This document shows, piece after piece, positions 1 through 8,462 of a stretch of 64,000 bases of DNA. The translations under genes were made by a program, and so were the position numbers. Position 1 is the first letter of the stretch; the number at the start of each line of letters is the position of its first letter. Where the stretch lies: assembly GCF_024438035.1 (NCBI RefSeq), contig NZ_JANFQF010000026.1:23962-87961 (forward strand), written 5' to 3'. The stretch comes from Rhodococcus tibetensis (GTDB taxonomy: Bacteria > Actinomycetota > Actinomycetes > Mycobacteriales > Mycobacteriaceae). The notes under the pieces were generated by a model. It made no database searches, was not told the origin of the DNA, and was given only the letters and a program-made list of their open reading frames with translations.

Positions 1-238
1 GCGGCTCGAATCATCGGGGCTTCTCACCCGCACCCGCAGCGCCAACGACGAACGACAGCTCGTCGTCGAACTGACCGAAGCGGGCAAGGCGCTACGCGCA
101 CAGGCCGAGAAGGTCCCGCCCGCCGTAGTCGAAGCGCTGGGTGTCGAACTGTCCGAACTGATGGAACTGCACAGCGTGCTGACGCGCATCAACGCTGCCG
201 CCGTGAAGGCGGGCGCGCTCGGAGGAGTGGAGAAATGA
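1..238 (+). CDS. MarR-family transcriptional regulator, C-terminal part
   Basis: This is the 3' end of a gene that starts before the window; 78 codons are readable in frame from base 2 to the TGA at 236-238. The visible part holds the wing of a winged helix-turn-helix (LESSGLLTRTRSANDERQ) followed by the sequence LTEAGKAL and a C-terminal helix, as in MarR/OhrR-type repressors. Its stop overlaps the ATG of the next gene by three bases, so the two are probably co-transcribed and translationally coupled. The ligand cannot be inferred from this fragment. Confidence 0.8.
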   Translation, partial: RLESSGLLTRTRSANDERQLVVELTEAGKALRAQAEKVPPAVVEALGVELSELMELHSVLTRINAAAVKAGALGGVEK

Positions 239-630
239 CCAACCGAAGACACGGCACCCGGACCCGGCCGACGCCCCTTCAGTGGCTCGGCTATTCGTTC
301 GGGCGCAGGTTGCCCGACTCGATGCAGGACTGGGTTCGGGACGATCTGATCGGCGACTGGGCGGTGCCGCGACACCTCGTCCGCAGCATGGTGCCGTTCA
401 TTCCGGTGTTCGCGGCATTCTTCCTCTTCCCCGGCCCGGTGTGGTTGCGCGGTTCCATGGTGCTGCTCGGGGTGTTCCTCGCACTCTTCTACAGCGTCGC
501 CTACATGGCGCAGAACCGATCACGCCGCCTCGAAAAGCACGGACTTCCGCCCGACTTGGAAAACCCGAAAGCCAGACGCCGGCACGACGCCGAACGCGCC
601 GCGTACTACCGGGCGCATCCCCGTGCGTGA
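235..630 (+). CDS. DUF5313 membrane protein
   Basis: The product has 131 residues: a basic N-terminus, a short conserved-looking block around LQWLGYSFGRRLPDSMQDWV, two adjacent hydrophobic segments (about residues 50-65 and 70-90) and a charged C-terminal tail rich in Arg and Glu. This matches DUF5313 proteins of mycobacteria and rhodococci, which have no known function. It is probably an inner-membrane protein with both ends in the cytoplasm (inference). The start overlaps the stop of the MarR gene, which suggests that the regulator controls it. Confidence 0.7.
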   Translation: MTNRRHGTRTRPTPLQWLGYSFGRRLPDSMQDWVRDDLIGDWAVPRHLVRSMVPFIPVFAAFFLFPGPVWLRGSMVLLGVFLALFYSVAYMAQNRSRRLEKHGLPPDLENPKARRRHDAERAAYYRAHPRA

Positions 631-926
631 GAGCTGAGATCCTTCGGGGTGTCCCGATCGACGCCCGCTGCCGGAGACGTGCCGATCAGCTCGAGGCTGT
701 CACATGGCGCGCCCTGATAGTGCCCGATCGACAACCGGCGAGGGATCGTCTACCGGCGACGGGCTCACTGCAGCGGTCGGTTTTGAGTCGAGACCGCCGC
801 GCCGATACGGCCAGGTTCGGTGACAGGTATGCAAGGCATTGTGGCGATGCCGCCAGTCCGCGGCATCAACTTTTACGAGCCCGTCTGTACAAAATACGAA
901 TTCGCTTTGCCGGTCACAGGGTGTCG
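631..926. other. Intergenic region, no gene seen
   Basis: Nearly 300 bases lie between the DUF5313 gene and the 3' end of vapC, so they sit downstream of both. Short frames read through it but none has a family-like sequence. An AT-richer patch lies near 890-905. I see no convincing terminator, RNA gene or repeat. Confidence 0.5.
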
Positions 927-1307
927 TCAGAGTGTGGCGAAATCCAGCAGGTGTTCGATGCCGCGAAGATCGTCCGCGTTGCGGGTGACGAGTCGGGCGT
1001 TGTTCGCGTGCGCGGTGGCGGCGATCATCAGATCGAGGGCTCGGGGCTGAGGTTTGCGGCCGTACGCTCGCACCGCTGCGGCAAGCTGCCCGTAGCTTCG
1101 AGCAACACCGGCGTCGACGGGTAGGGGTTCGAATTTGCGTTCCACGGCGATCAGTCGCTGCAACCTCTGAGCACGCTGCAGCGCGGTGGTCGCGACCAGG
1201 AGTCCGAAGTGCAATTCGGCCAGGCTCACGGCACTGATCGCGACCTCCCCGTCAATGGGCGGGACATCGTTCGCGATGAGGATGCTCGTATCGAGCACTG
1301 TCCTCAC
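927..1307 (-). CDS. vapC: VapC-type PIN-domain toxin (ribonuclease)
   Basis: The product has 126 residues and a PIN-domain pattern: VLDTSILI near the N-terminus (first acidic residue), SLAELHFG (Glu), RALDLMIAATA (Asp) and TRNADDL near the end. In VapC toxins these acidic residues bind Mg2+ or Mn2+ and cut specific RNAs. I chose the GTG at 1307 because it overlaps the antitoxin stop in a GTGA junction and places the first beta-strand at the N-terminus. A longer frame to 1418 only runs into the antitoxin gene. It is the second gene of the module and should be kept inactive by the antitoxin. Confidence 0.88.
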   Translation of the reverse strand: MRTVLDTSILIANDVPPIDGEVAISAVSLAELHFGLLVATTALQRAQRLQRLIAVERKFEPLPVDAGVARSYGQLAAAVRAYGRKPQPRALDLMIAATAHANNARLVTRNADDLRGIEHLLDFATL

Positions 1308-1552
1308 CGGGATGCCCAGGGGTCCGCAATCGGATCGTCGATCAGGTTGCGGTCGGCTTCCCACGTCGGATCGGTGTCCGTCTGGAAGATGTCGGCGACC
1401 TCGTCGAAGGCGCACCACGTCTTCCGCCCGGCAGGGCCGAGGATTGCGCTCGGCCGGCCGGCGACCGTGATCAGCATCGTCTCCCCGGCTTCGGCACGTT
1501 TGACGTAGTCACTGGCATGCTGGCGCAGTTCCTTCAACCCGAGACGCTCCAT
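1304..1552 (-). CDS. vapB: Phd/YefM-type antitoxin of the VapC toxin
   Basis: The product has 82 residues. The N-terminal half (LKELRQHASDYVKRAEAGE and ITVAGRPSAIL) is a Phd/YefM dimerisation and DNA-binding fold. The C-terminal half is acidic (FQTDTDPTWEAD) and is the likely toxin-neutralising tail. It precedes vapC with a 4-base overlap. Such antitoxins usually repress their own promoter, and an inverted repeat lies ten bases upstream of the start. No strong ribosome-binding site is visible, so a leaderless or near-leaderless transcript is possible (inference). Confidence 0.85.
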   Translation of the reverse strand: MERLGLKELRQHASDYVKRAEAGETMLITVAGRPSAILGPAGRKTWCAFDEVADIFQTDTDPTWEADRNLIDDPIADPWASR

Positions 1553-1561
1553 ACTCTGATG

Positions 1562-1577
1562 GTAGCACTAATGCTAC
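1562..1577. promoter_or_regulatory. Inverted repeat upstream of the antitoxin gene, likely autoregulatory operator
   Basis: The sequence GTAGCACTAATGCTAC has perfect 6-base arms (GTAGCA/TGCTAC) around a 4-base AT-rich spacer. It sits 10-25 bases upstream of the antitoxin ATG at 1552. Type II toxin-antitoxin complexes bind such short palindromes to repress their own operon. Binding here is inferred. Confidence 0.55.
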
Positions 1578-1639
1578 TTTGCTCGCCGGGATAATTAGCG
1601 GCGTCAGTCGAGAGCCAGGGACTCGGAGGCTCTACCACG

Positions 1640-2848
1640 TCAGCCGACGACGCCCGCTGCCCGCATCGCTGCTATGTCCGCAGCAGAACACCCCAGCTCG
1701 CCCAGAATGCGATCGGTGTGTTCGCCGAGAGCAGGAATGTCACCCATCCGCATCTCCACGTCGGCGAACGTCATCGGGGGCAGCACGGCGCTGATCTGGC
1801 CCACCTCGCTGCCGACCTGGCGCCAGCGGTCGCGTTCCTTCAACTGCGGATGATCGATCAATCCGCCCATATCGTTCATCTCTGCCGCCGGAATTCCCGC
1901 ATCCGCAAGGGCCTGATCGAGGGCCGCGAGAGTGAATTTCTTCGTCTCCTCGGCGACGAGGGCATCCACCTCAGCGCGATGCTGGACGCGCAGCATATTG
2001 GTCGCATATCGGGGATGCTCGGCGAGTTCGGGTCGGCTGAAGACCTCGGTGACCAACTGCCGCCACCCCCGATCGTTCTGGACGCCGATCAGAATGTTGC
2101 CGTCGCGGGTGGGGTACGCGTCGTAGGGCACGATCGCGGCGTGTCCCAGGCCGGCACGAGGGATCTGCCGGTCGGCGTACATTTTCATGTACATCGGATG
2201 ACCCAACCATTCCGTGGTCGCGTCGAACATCGACACGTCGATCTGTGCGCCCACTCCGGTTCGTTCGCGGCGGAACAACGCACTCAATATCGACGTCAGC
2301 GCGTACATTCCCGCCGCGATGTCGGACACTGGCACTCCGGTTTTGGTGGCCGTCTCGGGAGTCCCGGTCACGGAGATCATCCCGGTTTCGGCCTGCACCA
2401 GCATGTCGTACGCCTTGCGTTCACGCCTCGGCCCCGCCGTCCCGTAACCTGACATGTTCGCCACGATCAACTCGGCGTGCTCCGCGCGCAACGCCTCCGT
2501 CCCGAAACCCAGCCTGCTCGCTGCATCGGGCGCCAGATTCTGCACGAACACGTCGGCCCCCGCGATCAATCTCAGGACGGCGTCGCGCCCCTCCTCGGAT
2601 TTGAGGTCGACGCAGAACGATTCCTTCCCTCGGTTCAACCAAACGAAGTGTGAGGCCTCGCCGAATACGGCGTCGTCGTAGTTACGAGCGAAGTCACCCT
2701 CGCCGACGCGCTCCACCTTGATCACGCGGGCGCCCATGTCCGCCAGATGCCGGGTGGCGATCGGGGCGGCCACAGCTTGCTCGAGTGCAACGACGGTGAT
2801 CCCGTCGAGTGGCAGAGTTCCGGGGTCGTCTTCCATGCAGGACATCAC
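1640..2848 (-). CDS. CoA-transferase family III (CaiB/BaiF)
   Basis: The product has 402 residues. The N-terminal pattern (VVALEQAVAAPIATRHLADMGARVIKVE) and the block NLAPDAASRLGFG are diagnostic of class III CoA-transferases, which move CoA between carboxylic acids through an aspartyl intermediate. The likely catalytic Asp lies in KAYDMLVQAETG. The donor and acceptor acids are unknown. The GTG start overlaps the ArsR stop as GTGA; an ATG follows at once. It belongs to a two-gene unit with the regulator, next to a divergent acyl-CoA ligase operon, so it probably activates an acid in the same catabolic network. Confidence 0.85.
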   Translation of the reverse strand: MMSCMEDDPGTLPLDGITVVALEQAVAAPIATRHLADMGARVIKVERVGEGDFARNYDDAVFGEASHFVWLNRGKESFCVDLKSEEGRDAVLRLIAGADVFVQNLAPDAASRLGFGTEALRAEHAELIVANMSGYGTAGPRRERKAYDMLVQAETGMISVTGTPETATKTGVPVSDIAAGMYALTSILSALFRRERTGVGAQIDVSMFDATTEWLGHPMYMKMYADRQIPRAGLGHAAIVPYDAYPTRDGNILIGVQNDRGWRQLVTEVFSRPELAEHPRYATNMLRVQHRAEVDALVAEETKKFTLAALDQALADAGIPAAEMNDMGGLIDHPQLKERDRWRQVGSEVGQISAVLPPMTFADVEMRMGDIPALGEHTDRILGELGCSAADIAAMRAAGVVG

Positions 2849-3210
2849 CGTTCCGATTCCGATGCCGGGTGATCGTGATAGTGCGTGGCCCCGATGGCAT
2901 GCAGCAACTGGTGCACGGTGTCATCGGAGAGCCGATAGCGCATCGAGCGGCCGTCGCGTCTGGCCGACACCCACCCCTGGTGGCGCAGCAGTCGTAATGC
3001 GTGTGAGACGGCGGTACCGCTCATCTCCAGCGCTGCCGCGAGGTCGCCGACACAGATGCCCGGCGCGTGGTGTAGGCACAGCAGCAACCGGAGGCGGTTG
3101 CCGTCCGACAAGAGTTCGAAGCGGTTGGCCCACCCCTCGATGTCCGGGCTGTGCAGCGCCGCCGCAGCACGCTGAACGTCCGCGGGGTTCAGCGCAGGAG
3201 TGGTAGCCAC
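2845..3210 (-). CDS. ArsR/SmtB-family transcriptional regulator
   Basis: The product has 121 residues. It carries a winged helix-turn-helix: NRLRLLLCLHHAPGICVGDLAAAL, a recognition helix around MSGTAVSHALRLLRHQGWV, and a wing SARRDGRSMRYRLS. The C-terminal helix is His-rich and ends HYHDHP, close to where SmtB/CzrA-type sensors place their alpha-5 metal ligands. The spacing is not canonical, so metal sensing is only possible. It lies upstream of and overlaps a CoA-transferase gene and faces an acyl-CoA ligase operon across 168 bases, and it probably controls one or both. Confidence 0.85.
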   Translation of the reverse strand: MATTPALNPADVQRAAAALHSPDIEGWANRFELLSDGNRLRLLLCLHHAPGICVGDLAAALEMSGTAVSHALRLLRHQGWVSARRDGRSMRYRLSDDTVHQLLHAIGATHYHDHPASESER

Positions 3211-3378
3211 CCAGCCAGTCTACAAACGGCCTGACCACGCGGAGTTCCGCATACATAGGCGATCGCTAAGTGTCCGTACGGTTCTGTGTCTTTGTCTCCG
3301 GCGCGATGCGGTGGTCGACTGACGGGACACGGGCACCGGGCAGTCGGCGGTGTGGATCGATCTTCGAGGAGGGCATTT

Positions 3379-4947
3379 GTGAGCGGGCTGCATCTTCCCC
3401 AGCGCGTCCGGCACCATGCCGCCGAACGCCCCGACTCGCCCGCGGTGACGTGGGGGAACACGACCCTGACGAACGCGGAATTCGACCAGCGGACCACTCG
3501 CATCGCAACAGCGTTGTCGGCGTTGGCCTCCGGTCGCGGTGCGCGCGTCGGGGCGTTGCTGCGAATGCGTCTCGAGGGCGCCGAATGCTTCGTTGCCGCG
3601 GCCAAGGCCGAGCTCGTGTTCGTGCCGCTGAACTGGCGCCTCCCCGCCGCCGAGGCGGCAACGATCGCGGTCGACGCGGCCCTCGAGGTGCTGATCGTCG
3701 AGGCCGAGTTCGCCGAGACGGCCGAAGCGGTACGCGAAGCGCTTCCCGGTCTGGTCGTCGTGCTCGTCGACCGCGCGTCGGAGGAAATCCTGCCCGAGGC
3801 GTGGACGTGGGATCGGCTCGCCGCTTCGGGCAGCGACACCGATCCGAGGCTGGGCGATGATCCGGACGCGGAATTGCTGCAGTTGTATACGTCGGGCACC
3901 ACCGGCGCACCCAAGGGTGTGGTCGCGACGCACCGCAATATCCACAACGAGCCCAAGGCCCTCGCAATCTACCGGTGGCGCGCCGACTCGGTGGCCCTCG
4001 ACGCCCTGCCGTTGTTCCACATCGCCGGCGCCGGGTGGCTCAGTACCTGTCTGTCCGCGGGAGTGCACGTCGTTCTCCTCGGCGCGTTCGACGCTCGCCA
4101 CGTGGCCGATCTCGTCGAACGACACCGCATCACGCATGCGTTCCTTGTTCCTTCGGCGATCCAGATGCTGCTGGACCTGCGCGGCCTCGGCGATCGCGAC
4201 CTGTCCAGTCTTCAACTGATCGCGTACGGCTCCGCGCCGGTCACTCCCGCCCTGTTGCGCCGCGCCATCGACCGGCTCGGCTGCGCATTCGTGCAGCGGT
4301 ACGGGATGACAGAGACGACGGGATCGGTCAGTGCGCTCACCGCCGAGGACCACGATCCGGCCGGTGACCGTACGTACCTGTTGCGATCCGCGGGCAAACC
4401 CATGCCCGGCGTCGAGGTGGCGATCCGCGACGTCGCGACCGGTGCGGACCTGCCGGCCGGGGTGTCCGGGGAGATTGTCTGCCGCTCCCGCAACAACGTC
4501 GCCGGCTATTGGCGGCGTCCCGACGAGACAGCGCAACTCTTCACTCCCGACGGCTTCTTGCGGACCGGCGACACCGGGCATCTCGATGACGACGGGTATC
4601 TGTATGTCACCGACCGGGTGAAGGACATGATCATCACCGGCGGTGAGAACGTCTATCCGATCGAGGTCGAATCGGTGCTGGCCGAACATCCCGCTGTGGC
4701 AGAGGTCGCCGTGATCGGTGTCCCGGACCGGACGTGGGGTGAGGCCGTCACCGCGGTGATCCGCGTGGCCGAGGGCGCCCTCCCGACCGCCGCCGAACTC
4801 GTCGCCTTCAGCGCGGGGCGGCTCGCGTCCTACAAGAAACCGAGACACATCCATTTCGTGACCGCGCTACCACGCAACGCCGGCGGCAAGGTTCTCAAAC
4901 GGAGGCTGCGCGACGAACTGGGAGGGTCGGAGGTGGTGTCGTCGTGA
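3379..4947 (+). CDS. AMP-forming acyl-CoA synthetase
   Basis: The product has 522 residues. The adenylation P-loop YTSGTTGAPKG lies at about 175-185, with YGMTETTG, the hinge region DRVKDMIITGGENVYP and the C-terminal catalytic Lys in GGKVLKRRL. It activates a carboxylic acid to acyl-CoA through an acyl-AMP; the substrate cannot be read from sequence. I chose the GTG at 3379 because GAGGAGGG lies six bases upstream; an upstream ATG at 3286 adds an Arg-rich tail without homology. It is first in an operon with a metallo-beta-lactamase-fold protein and two crotonases, joined by 4-base overlaps. Confidence 0.88.
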   Translation: MSGLHLPQRVRHHAAERPDSPAVTWGNTTLTNAEFDQRTTRIATALSALASGRGARVGALLRMRLEGAECFVAAAKAELVFVPLNWRLPAAEAATIAVDAALEVLIVEAEFAETAEAVREALPGLVVVLVDRASEEILPEAWTWDRLAASGSDTDPRLGDDPDAELLQLYTSGTTGAPKGVVATHRNIHNEPKALAIYRWRADSVALDALPLFHIAGAGWLSTCLSAGVHVVLLGAFDARHVADLVERHRITHAFLVPSAIQMLLDLRGLGDRDLSSLQLIAYGSAPVTPALLRRAIDRLGCAFVQRYGMTETTGSVSALTAEDHDPAGDRTYLLRSAGKPMPGVEVAIRDVATGADLPAGVSGEIVCRSRNNVAGYWRRPDETAQLFTPDGFLRTGDTGHLDDDGYLYVTDRVKDMIITGGENVYPIEVESVLAEHPAVAEVAVIGVPDRTWGEAVTAVIRVAEGALPTAAELVAFSAGRLASYKKPRHIHFVTALPRNAGGKVLKRRLRDELGGSEVVSS

Positions 4948-6020
4948 TCGTCACCGAAGACGTCGGAAACGTCCAGCGCGAGGCCTGGGCCCGCGGGGTG
5001 CTGCCACCGGTCGAGACCGTGCGTCCCGGACTCTGGTCGATCCCGGTGCCGATGCCCCGGAACCCGTTGCGCTACGTGCTGATCTACGCCCTTGCCCTGC
5101 CCGACGGTCTCGCGCTGATCGACGTCGGTTGGGACTCCGAGGAGTCGTGGCTGGCCCTTTGCCGCGGCATCGCGGAGACGGGGCACCGCGTCACCGATGT
5201 CCGGTACGCCGCCGTCACCCATTTGCATCCCGACCACTTCGGTCTCGCACCGCGGTTGCGGGACATCAGCGGCGCCACCCTCGCGATGCACGCTGCAGAT
5301 GCCGCACTGCTCGGCCACCGCACCGCGGGCGACGACACCGCCGACGAACGGACGTGGGAAATCCAGCTCGATCGGCTCGGTGCCCCTGCCGGGGTTCGCG
5401 CCGCGGCCCGTGTCGATCTGGTTCGATTCGGGCCGGGCGAGACCGTCGACGTGGTGCTCGACGACGGCAGCCCGCTGAATCTGCCCGGCTGGGACCTGCG
5501 GGCGGTGTGGACGCCGGGGCACACCCCCGGCCATCTGACCTTCGTGGACGAAACCCACGGTGTGTTGTTCAGCGGCGACCACATGCTTCCCCGCATCAGC
5601 CCGAACATCTCCACTGTTCCCGGCGAGCTGGACAACCCGCTGCACCGCTACCTGCTCTCACTGCACGCCACCACGACCATGCCGGACGGCCTGGTGCTCC
5701 CGGCCCACGAGTACCGCTTCCGCGGCATCGCCGATCGGGCGCAGCAGCTGATGAGTCACCACGAGGAGCGGTTCGCTGAGATCGTGGCCGCCCTCCACGC
5801 CCGCCCGGAGTCGACTGCGTGGGAGATCTCGGCTCACATCGCGTGGTCGCGCCCGTTCGACTCCATGTCCGAACGTCTCTTGCGCCTCGCTGTCCGTGAG
5901 ACGCATGCCCACCTGCTGGTACTCGCCGACCGCGGGCACATCCGCTCGCTCGGTGGCAACCCGGAACGCTGGACACTCCCGATCCCCACCGCCCCGAAAC
6001 CAGAGAAGGACACCTCATGA
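4944..6020 (+). CDS. Metallo-beta-lactamase-fold hydrolase
   Basis: The product has 358 residues. The metal-binding motif THLHPDHFG is near residue 90; further ligands are likely in TPGHTPGH and FSGDHML, and a late His is in LPAHEY. A C-terminal helical domain follows, as in hydrolases of the glyoxalase II/LACTB2 group, so thioester or ester hydrolysis is plausible. The GTG start overlaps the ligase stop by four bases, and the end overlaps the crotonase start. The position inside an acyl-CoA operon suggests it acts on a CoA thioester or lactone intermediate (inference). Confidence 0.82.
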   Translation: MIVTEDVGNVQREAWARGVLPPVETVRPGLWSIPVPMPRNPLRYVLIYALALPDGLALIDVGWDSEESWLALCRGIAETGHRVTDVRYAAVTHLHPDHFGLAPRLRDISGATLAMHAADAALLGHRTAGDDTADERTWEIQLDRLGAPAGVRAAARVDLVRFGPGETVDVVLDDGSPLNLPGWDLRAVWTPGHTPGHLTFVDETHGVLFSGDHMLPRISPNISTVPGELDNPLHRYLLSLHATTTMPDGLVLPAHEYRFRGIADRAQQLMSHHEERFAEIVAALHARPESTAWEISAHIAWSRPFDSMSERLLRLAVRETHAHLLVLADRGHIRSLGGNPERWTLPIPTAPKPEKDTS

Positions 6021-6778
6021 GCGTGGTTCTCACCGATTTCGCCGACGGCGTCGCCGTCATCACCCTGAACCGGCCGGAGGCGAGGAACGCCGTCGACCTC
6101 GAGGTCGCAAAGGCCCTCGCCGCGGCCGTCGACGAGTTCGAAGCGCGGCCCGACCTCACCATCGCAATCCTCACCGGCGCGGGTGGAACGTTCTGCGCGG
6201 GTATGGATTTGAAGGCCTTCACCCGCGGGGAGCGCCCGTCACTGCCGGGGCGGGGTTTCGGTGGGCTCACCGAGGCGCCGCCGACGAAGCCACTCGTCGC
6301 CGCGGTGGAGGGATGGGCACTGGCCGGCGGATGTGAGCTGGCATTGTCGGCCGACCTCATCGTCGCGGCGCGGGACGCCAAGTTCGGGCTTCCCGAGGTG
6401 AAGCGCGGATTAGCCGCAGCCGCAGGCGGTTTGCTGCGGCTACCCAAGGTACTGCCCTACCCGATCGCCATGGAGATGGCGATCACCGGCGACCCGCTCA
6501 CGGCAGAAGCGGCCCACGCGCACGGCCTCGTCAACCACCTCACCGAACCCGGCGACGCACTCGCCACCGCACGCGCGCTGGCCGCCCGCGTCGCCGCCAA
6601 CGGTCCCCTCGCGGTCCGGGCCACCAAACAGGTAGTCGCGATGTCTGCCCGATACACCGACCCCGACGCGTTCGCCGCGCAGCGGCAGTACCTCGACTCG
6701 GTGTTCGCATCCGAGGACGCGCAGGAAGGTGCGCGCGCGTTCGCCGAGAAGCGCTCACCCGTGTGGTCCGGCCGATGA
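6017..6778 (+). CDS. Enoyl-CoA hydratase/isomerase (crotonase)
   Basis: The product has 253 residues and the crotonase pattern: NRPEARNAVD, an oxyanion-hole segment GAGGTFCAGMDLKAF, and the second oxyanion motif VEGWALAGGCELALSADL, which is followed by FGLPEVKRGL with the Glu used for acid-base catalysis. It is likely to hydrate a 2-enoyl-CoA in beta-oxidation. It starts inside the stop of the preceding gene (ATGA) and is followed by a second crotonase in the same way. Confidence 0.87.
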   Translation: MSVVLTDFADGVAVITLNRPEARNAVDLEVAKALAAAVDEFEARPDLTIAILTGAGGTFCAGMDLKAFTRGERPSLPGRGFGGLTEAPPTKPLVAAVEGWALAGGCELALSADLIVAARDAKFGLPEVKRGLAAAAGGLLRLPKVLPYPIAMEMAITGDPLTAEAAHAHGLVNHLTEPGDALATARALAARVAANGPLAVRATKQVVAMSARYTDPDAFAAQRQYLDSVFASEDAQEGARAFAEKRSPVWSGR

Positions 6779-7578
6779 GCGAGGACGTGGTATCCGTGAC
6801 CCGCGACGGCGCAGTGGCCACCGTGACACTCGATCGGCCCGACCGCATGAACGCGCTGACCCTGGACGCCTTCGCCGAGTTCGGGAACGCTCTGCGTGGG
6901 CTCGAAGCGGATCGCCACATACGGGCCGTAGTCGTCACCGGTGCCGGCGGCAACTTCTGCACAGGCGCCGACGTCGAACGACGGACTGCGCAACATCCTC
7001 TCGACCGGATGCGGACGATCAACTCCGTCGCCGCGACACTTGCCGAATTCCCGAAGCCGGTGATCGCCCAGGTGGAGGGGTACGCGGTGGGCGCCGGGTG
7101 GAACCTCGCCCTGCTGTGCGACCTCGTGGTGGCCTCCACCACCGCGAAATTCAGTCAGATCTTCGCCAAACGGGGACTGTCGGTCGACTTCGGCGGGTCG
7201 TGGGTGCTTCCCCGGCTCGTGGGACTACACCAGGCCAAACGCCTGGTGATGCTTGCCGAGATGGTCGACGCCGCCGAGGCCCACGCTCTCGGTCTCGTAT
7301 CGGTGTTGGCGGAGCCGTCCGAACTGGAGACCGTCACGCAGGACCTCGCGCGCCGACTCGCCGCCGGACCCCCGGTCGCGGTGACGCAATCCGCCCGGCT
7401 CCTCGAACAGGGGTCGTCCTCGTCGCTGCGGGAGGCGCTGGAGAACGAGGCGCGAGCGCAAGCCGTCAACTTCGCGACCGATGCACCGGACGCCTTCCGG
7501 GCGTTCGCGCTGAAACGCCCTCCCGCGTTCACCGGCGACTGGGTGGTGCCGGGCGCGACCACGGCTTCCGTACGATGA
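6775..7578 (+). CDS. Enoyl-CoA hydratase/isomerase (second crotonase)
   Basis: The product has 267 residues. It shares the crotonase core (DRPDRMNALT, GAGGNFCTGADVE, VEGYAVGAGWNLALLCDLV) but carries Trp-Asn where hydratases usually have Cys-Glu, and KRGLSVDFGGSW in place of the usual PEVxxG catalytic segment. The glutamate pair of true hydratases is therefore incomplete, and an isomerase, hydrolase or ring-cleaving role is possible. The ATG at 6775 overlaps the previous stop. Confidence 0.83.
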   Translation: MSEDVVSVTRDGAVATVTLDRPDRMNALTLDAFAEFGNALRGLEADRHIRAVVVTGAGGNFCTGADVERRTAQHPLDRMRTINSVAATLAEFPKPVIAQVEGYAVGAGWNLALLCDLVVASTTAKFSQIFAKRGLSVDFGGSWVLPRLVGLHQAKRLVMLAEMVDAAEAHALGLVSVLAEPSELETVTQDLARRLAAGPPVAVTQSARLLEQGSSSSLREALENEARAQAVNFATDAPDAFRAFALKRPPAFTGDWVVPGATTASVR

Positions 7579-7582
7579 CCGG

Positions 7583-8458
7583 GTGGACCTGCATCTCGTC
7601 ACCTATTTCGTCGCGGTAGTCGATCACGGCGGGATCACCAGGGCGGCGCAGTCTCTGTACATCTCTCAGCCGTCGCTGTCGCAGGCCATTCGCACTCTCG
7701 AACGTCGGCTCGGGGTGACCCTGTTCGATCGCACGGGGCGTCGGCTGGAGCTGACCGAGGCGGGCCGGACACTGGACGTGGCGGCGCGGCGAATCCTCAC
7801 CGATGTCGAACGTGCCAAGGCCAAGGTGGCGGCGGTCCGTGAACTCGAATCCGGCCGGGTCGACGTGGTCACGTACTCGGCGTTCTCGATCGACCCGATC
7901 GTCGGACTGGTCCGCCGGTTCCGCCGGCAGTACCCCCGGATCACGGTCCGCATCATCGACAGCGACGGTCCCACCGGTGTCCTCGGGGCATTGCGGCGCG
8001 GTGAGGCGGAGCTCGGGGTGATCGACCTGTCCGTGGATCACAGTGCGCTGCTGTCGGTCCCGATCGGTGAGCAGGAGTTGGTGCTTGCCGTGCCGGACGA
8101 GCTCGCGGCCGCCCTTCCCGACCCGGTACCCCGGTCGGCCCTGCGCGACGTCCCGCTGATCCAGGATTTGGGTGACAAGAGTGATGCGGCGCTGATCTCC
8201 GAACTCCTCGGAGAAAACACGGACACCGTCGTCGTCGACTGCGCGCATCCGAGCGCCACCTGGAACCTGGTTCAGCGAGGGGCGGGTGCGACCGTCCTGC
8301 CCCGCGTGGTCGCCGAGCAAGAACTGCGCGGTGTGACGATCCGGTCGCTGTCACCCCGGTTGACCCGGCCCGTCGGCCTGGTGCAGCGCTCCGGACCGTG
8401 TTCGCCTGCGGCCGCAGCGTTCGTCTCCAGTGCACACGACACGTCGGCGAGAGGCTGA
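7583..8458 (+). CDS. LysR-family transcriptional regulator
   Basis: The product has 291 residues. It has an N-terminal winged helix-turn-helix (HLVTYFVAVVDHGGITRAAQ, then SQPSLSQAIRTLERRLG) and a co-inducer-binding domain of two alpha/beta lobes (residues 90-290), which is the full LysR length. It starts four bases after the second crotonase, so it is carried on the catabolic operon and is likely its regulator. A second LysR gene follows after four bases. The inducer is unknown but is probably a pathway acid or CoA ester. Confidence 0.87.
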   Translation: MDLHLVTYFVAVVDHGGITRAAQSLYISQPSLSQAIRTLERRLGVTLFDRTGRRLELTEAGRTLDVAARRILTDVERAKAKVAAVRELESGRVDVVTYSAFSIDPIVGLVRRFRRQYPRITVRIIDSDGPTGVLGALRRGEAELGVIDLSVDHSALLSVPIGEQELVLAVPDELAAALPDPVPRSALRDVPLIQDLGDKSDAALISELLGENTDTVVVDCAHPSATWNLVQRGAGATVLPRVVAEQELRGVTIRSLSPRLTRPVGLVQRSGPCSPAAAAFVSSAHDTSARG

Positions 8459-8462
8459 GCAC

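Noticed and set aside
3259..3266. GCGATCGC palindrome in the ArsR/ligase divergent region
   Set aside because: It is an 8-base, GC-rich word expected by chance in such DNA and lacks the longer imperfect repeat typical of ArsR operators.
3220..4854. A 544-codon open frame on the minus strand
   Set aside because: It is antisense to the acyl-CoA ligase, has no family-like motif, and arises from high GC codon use.
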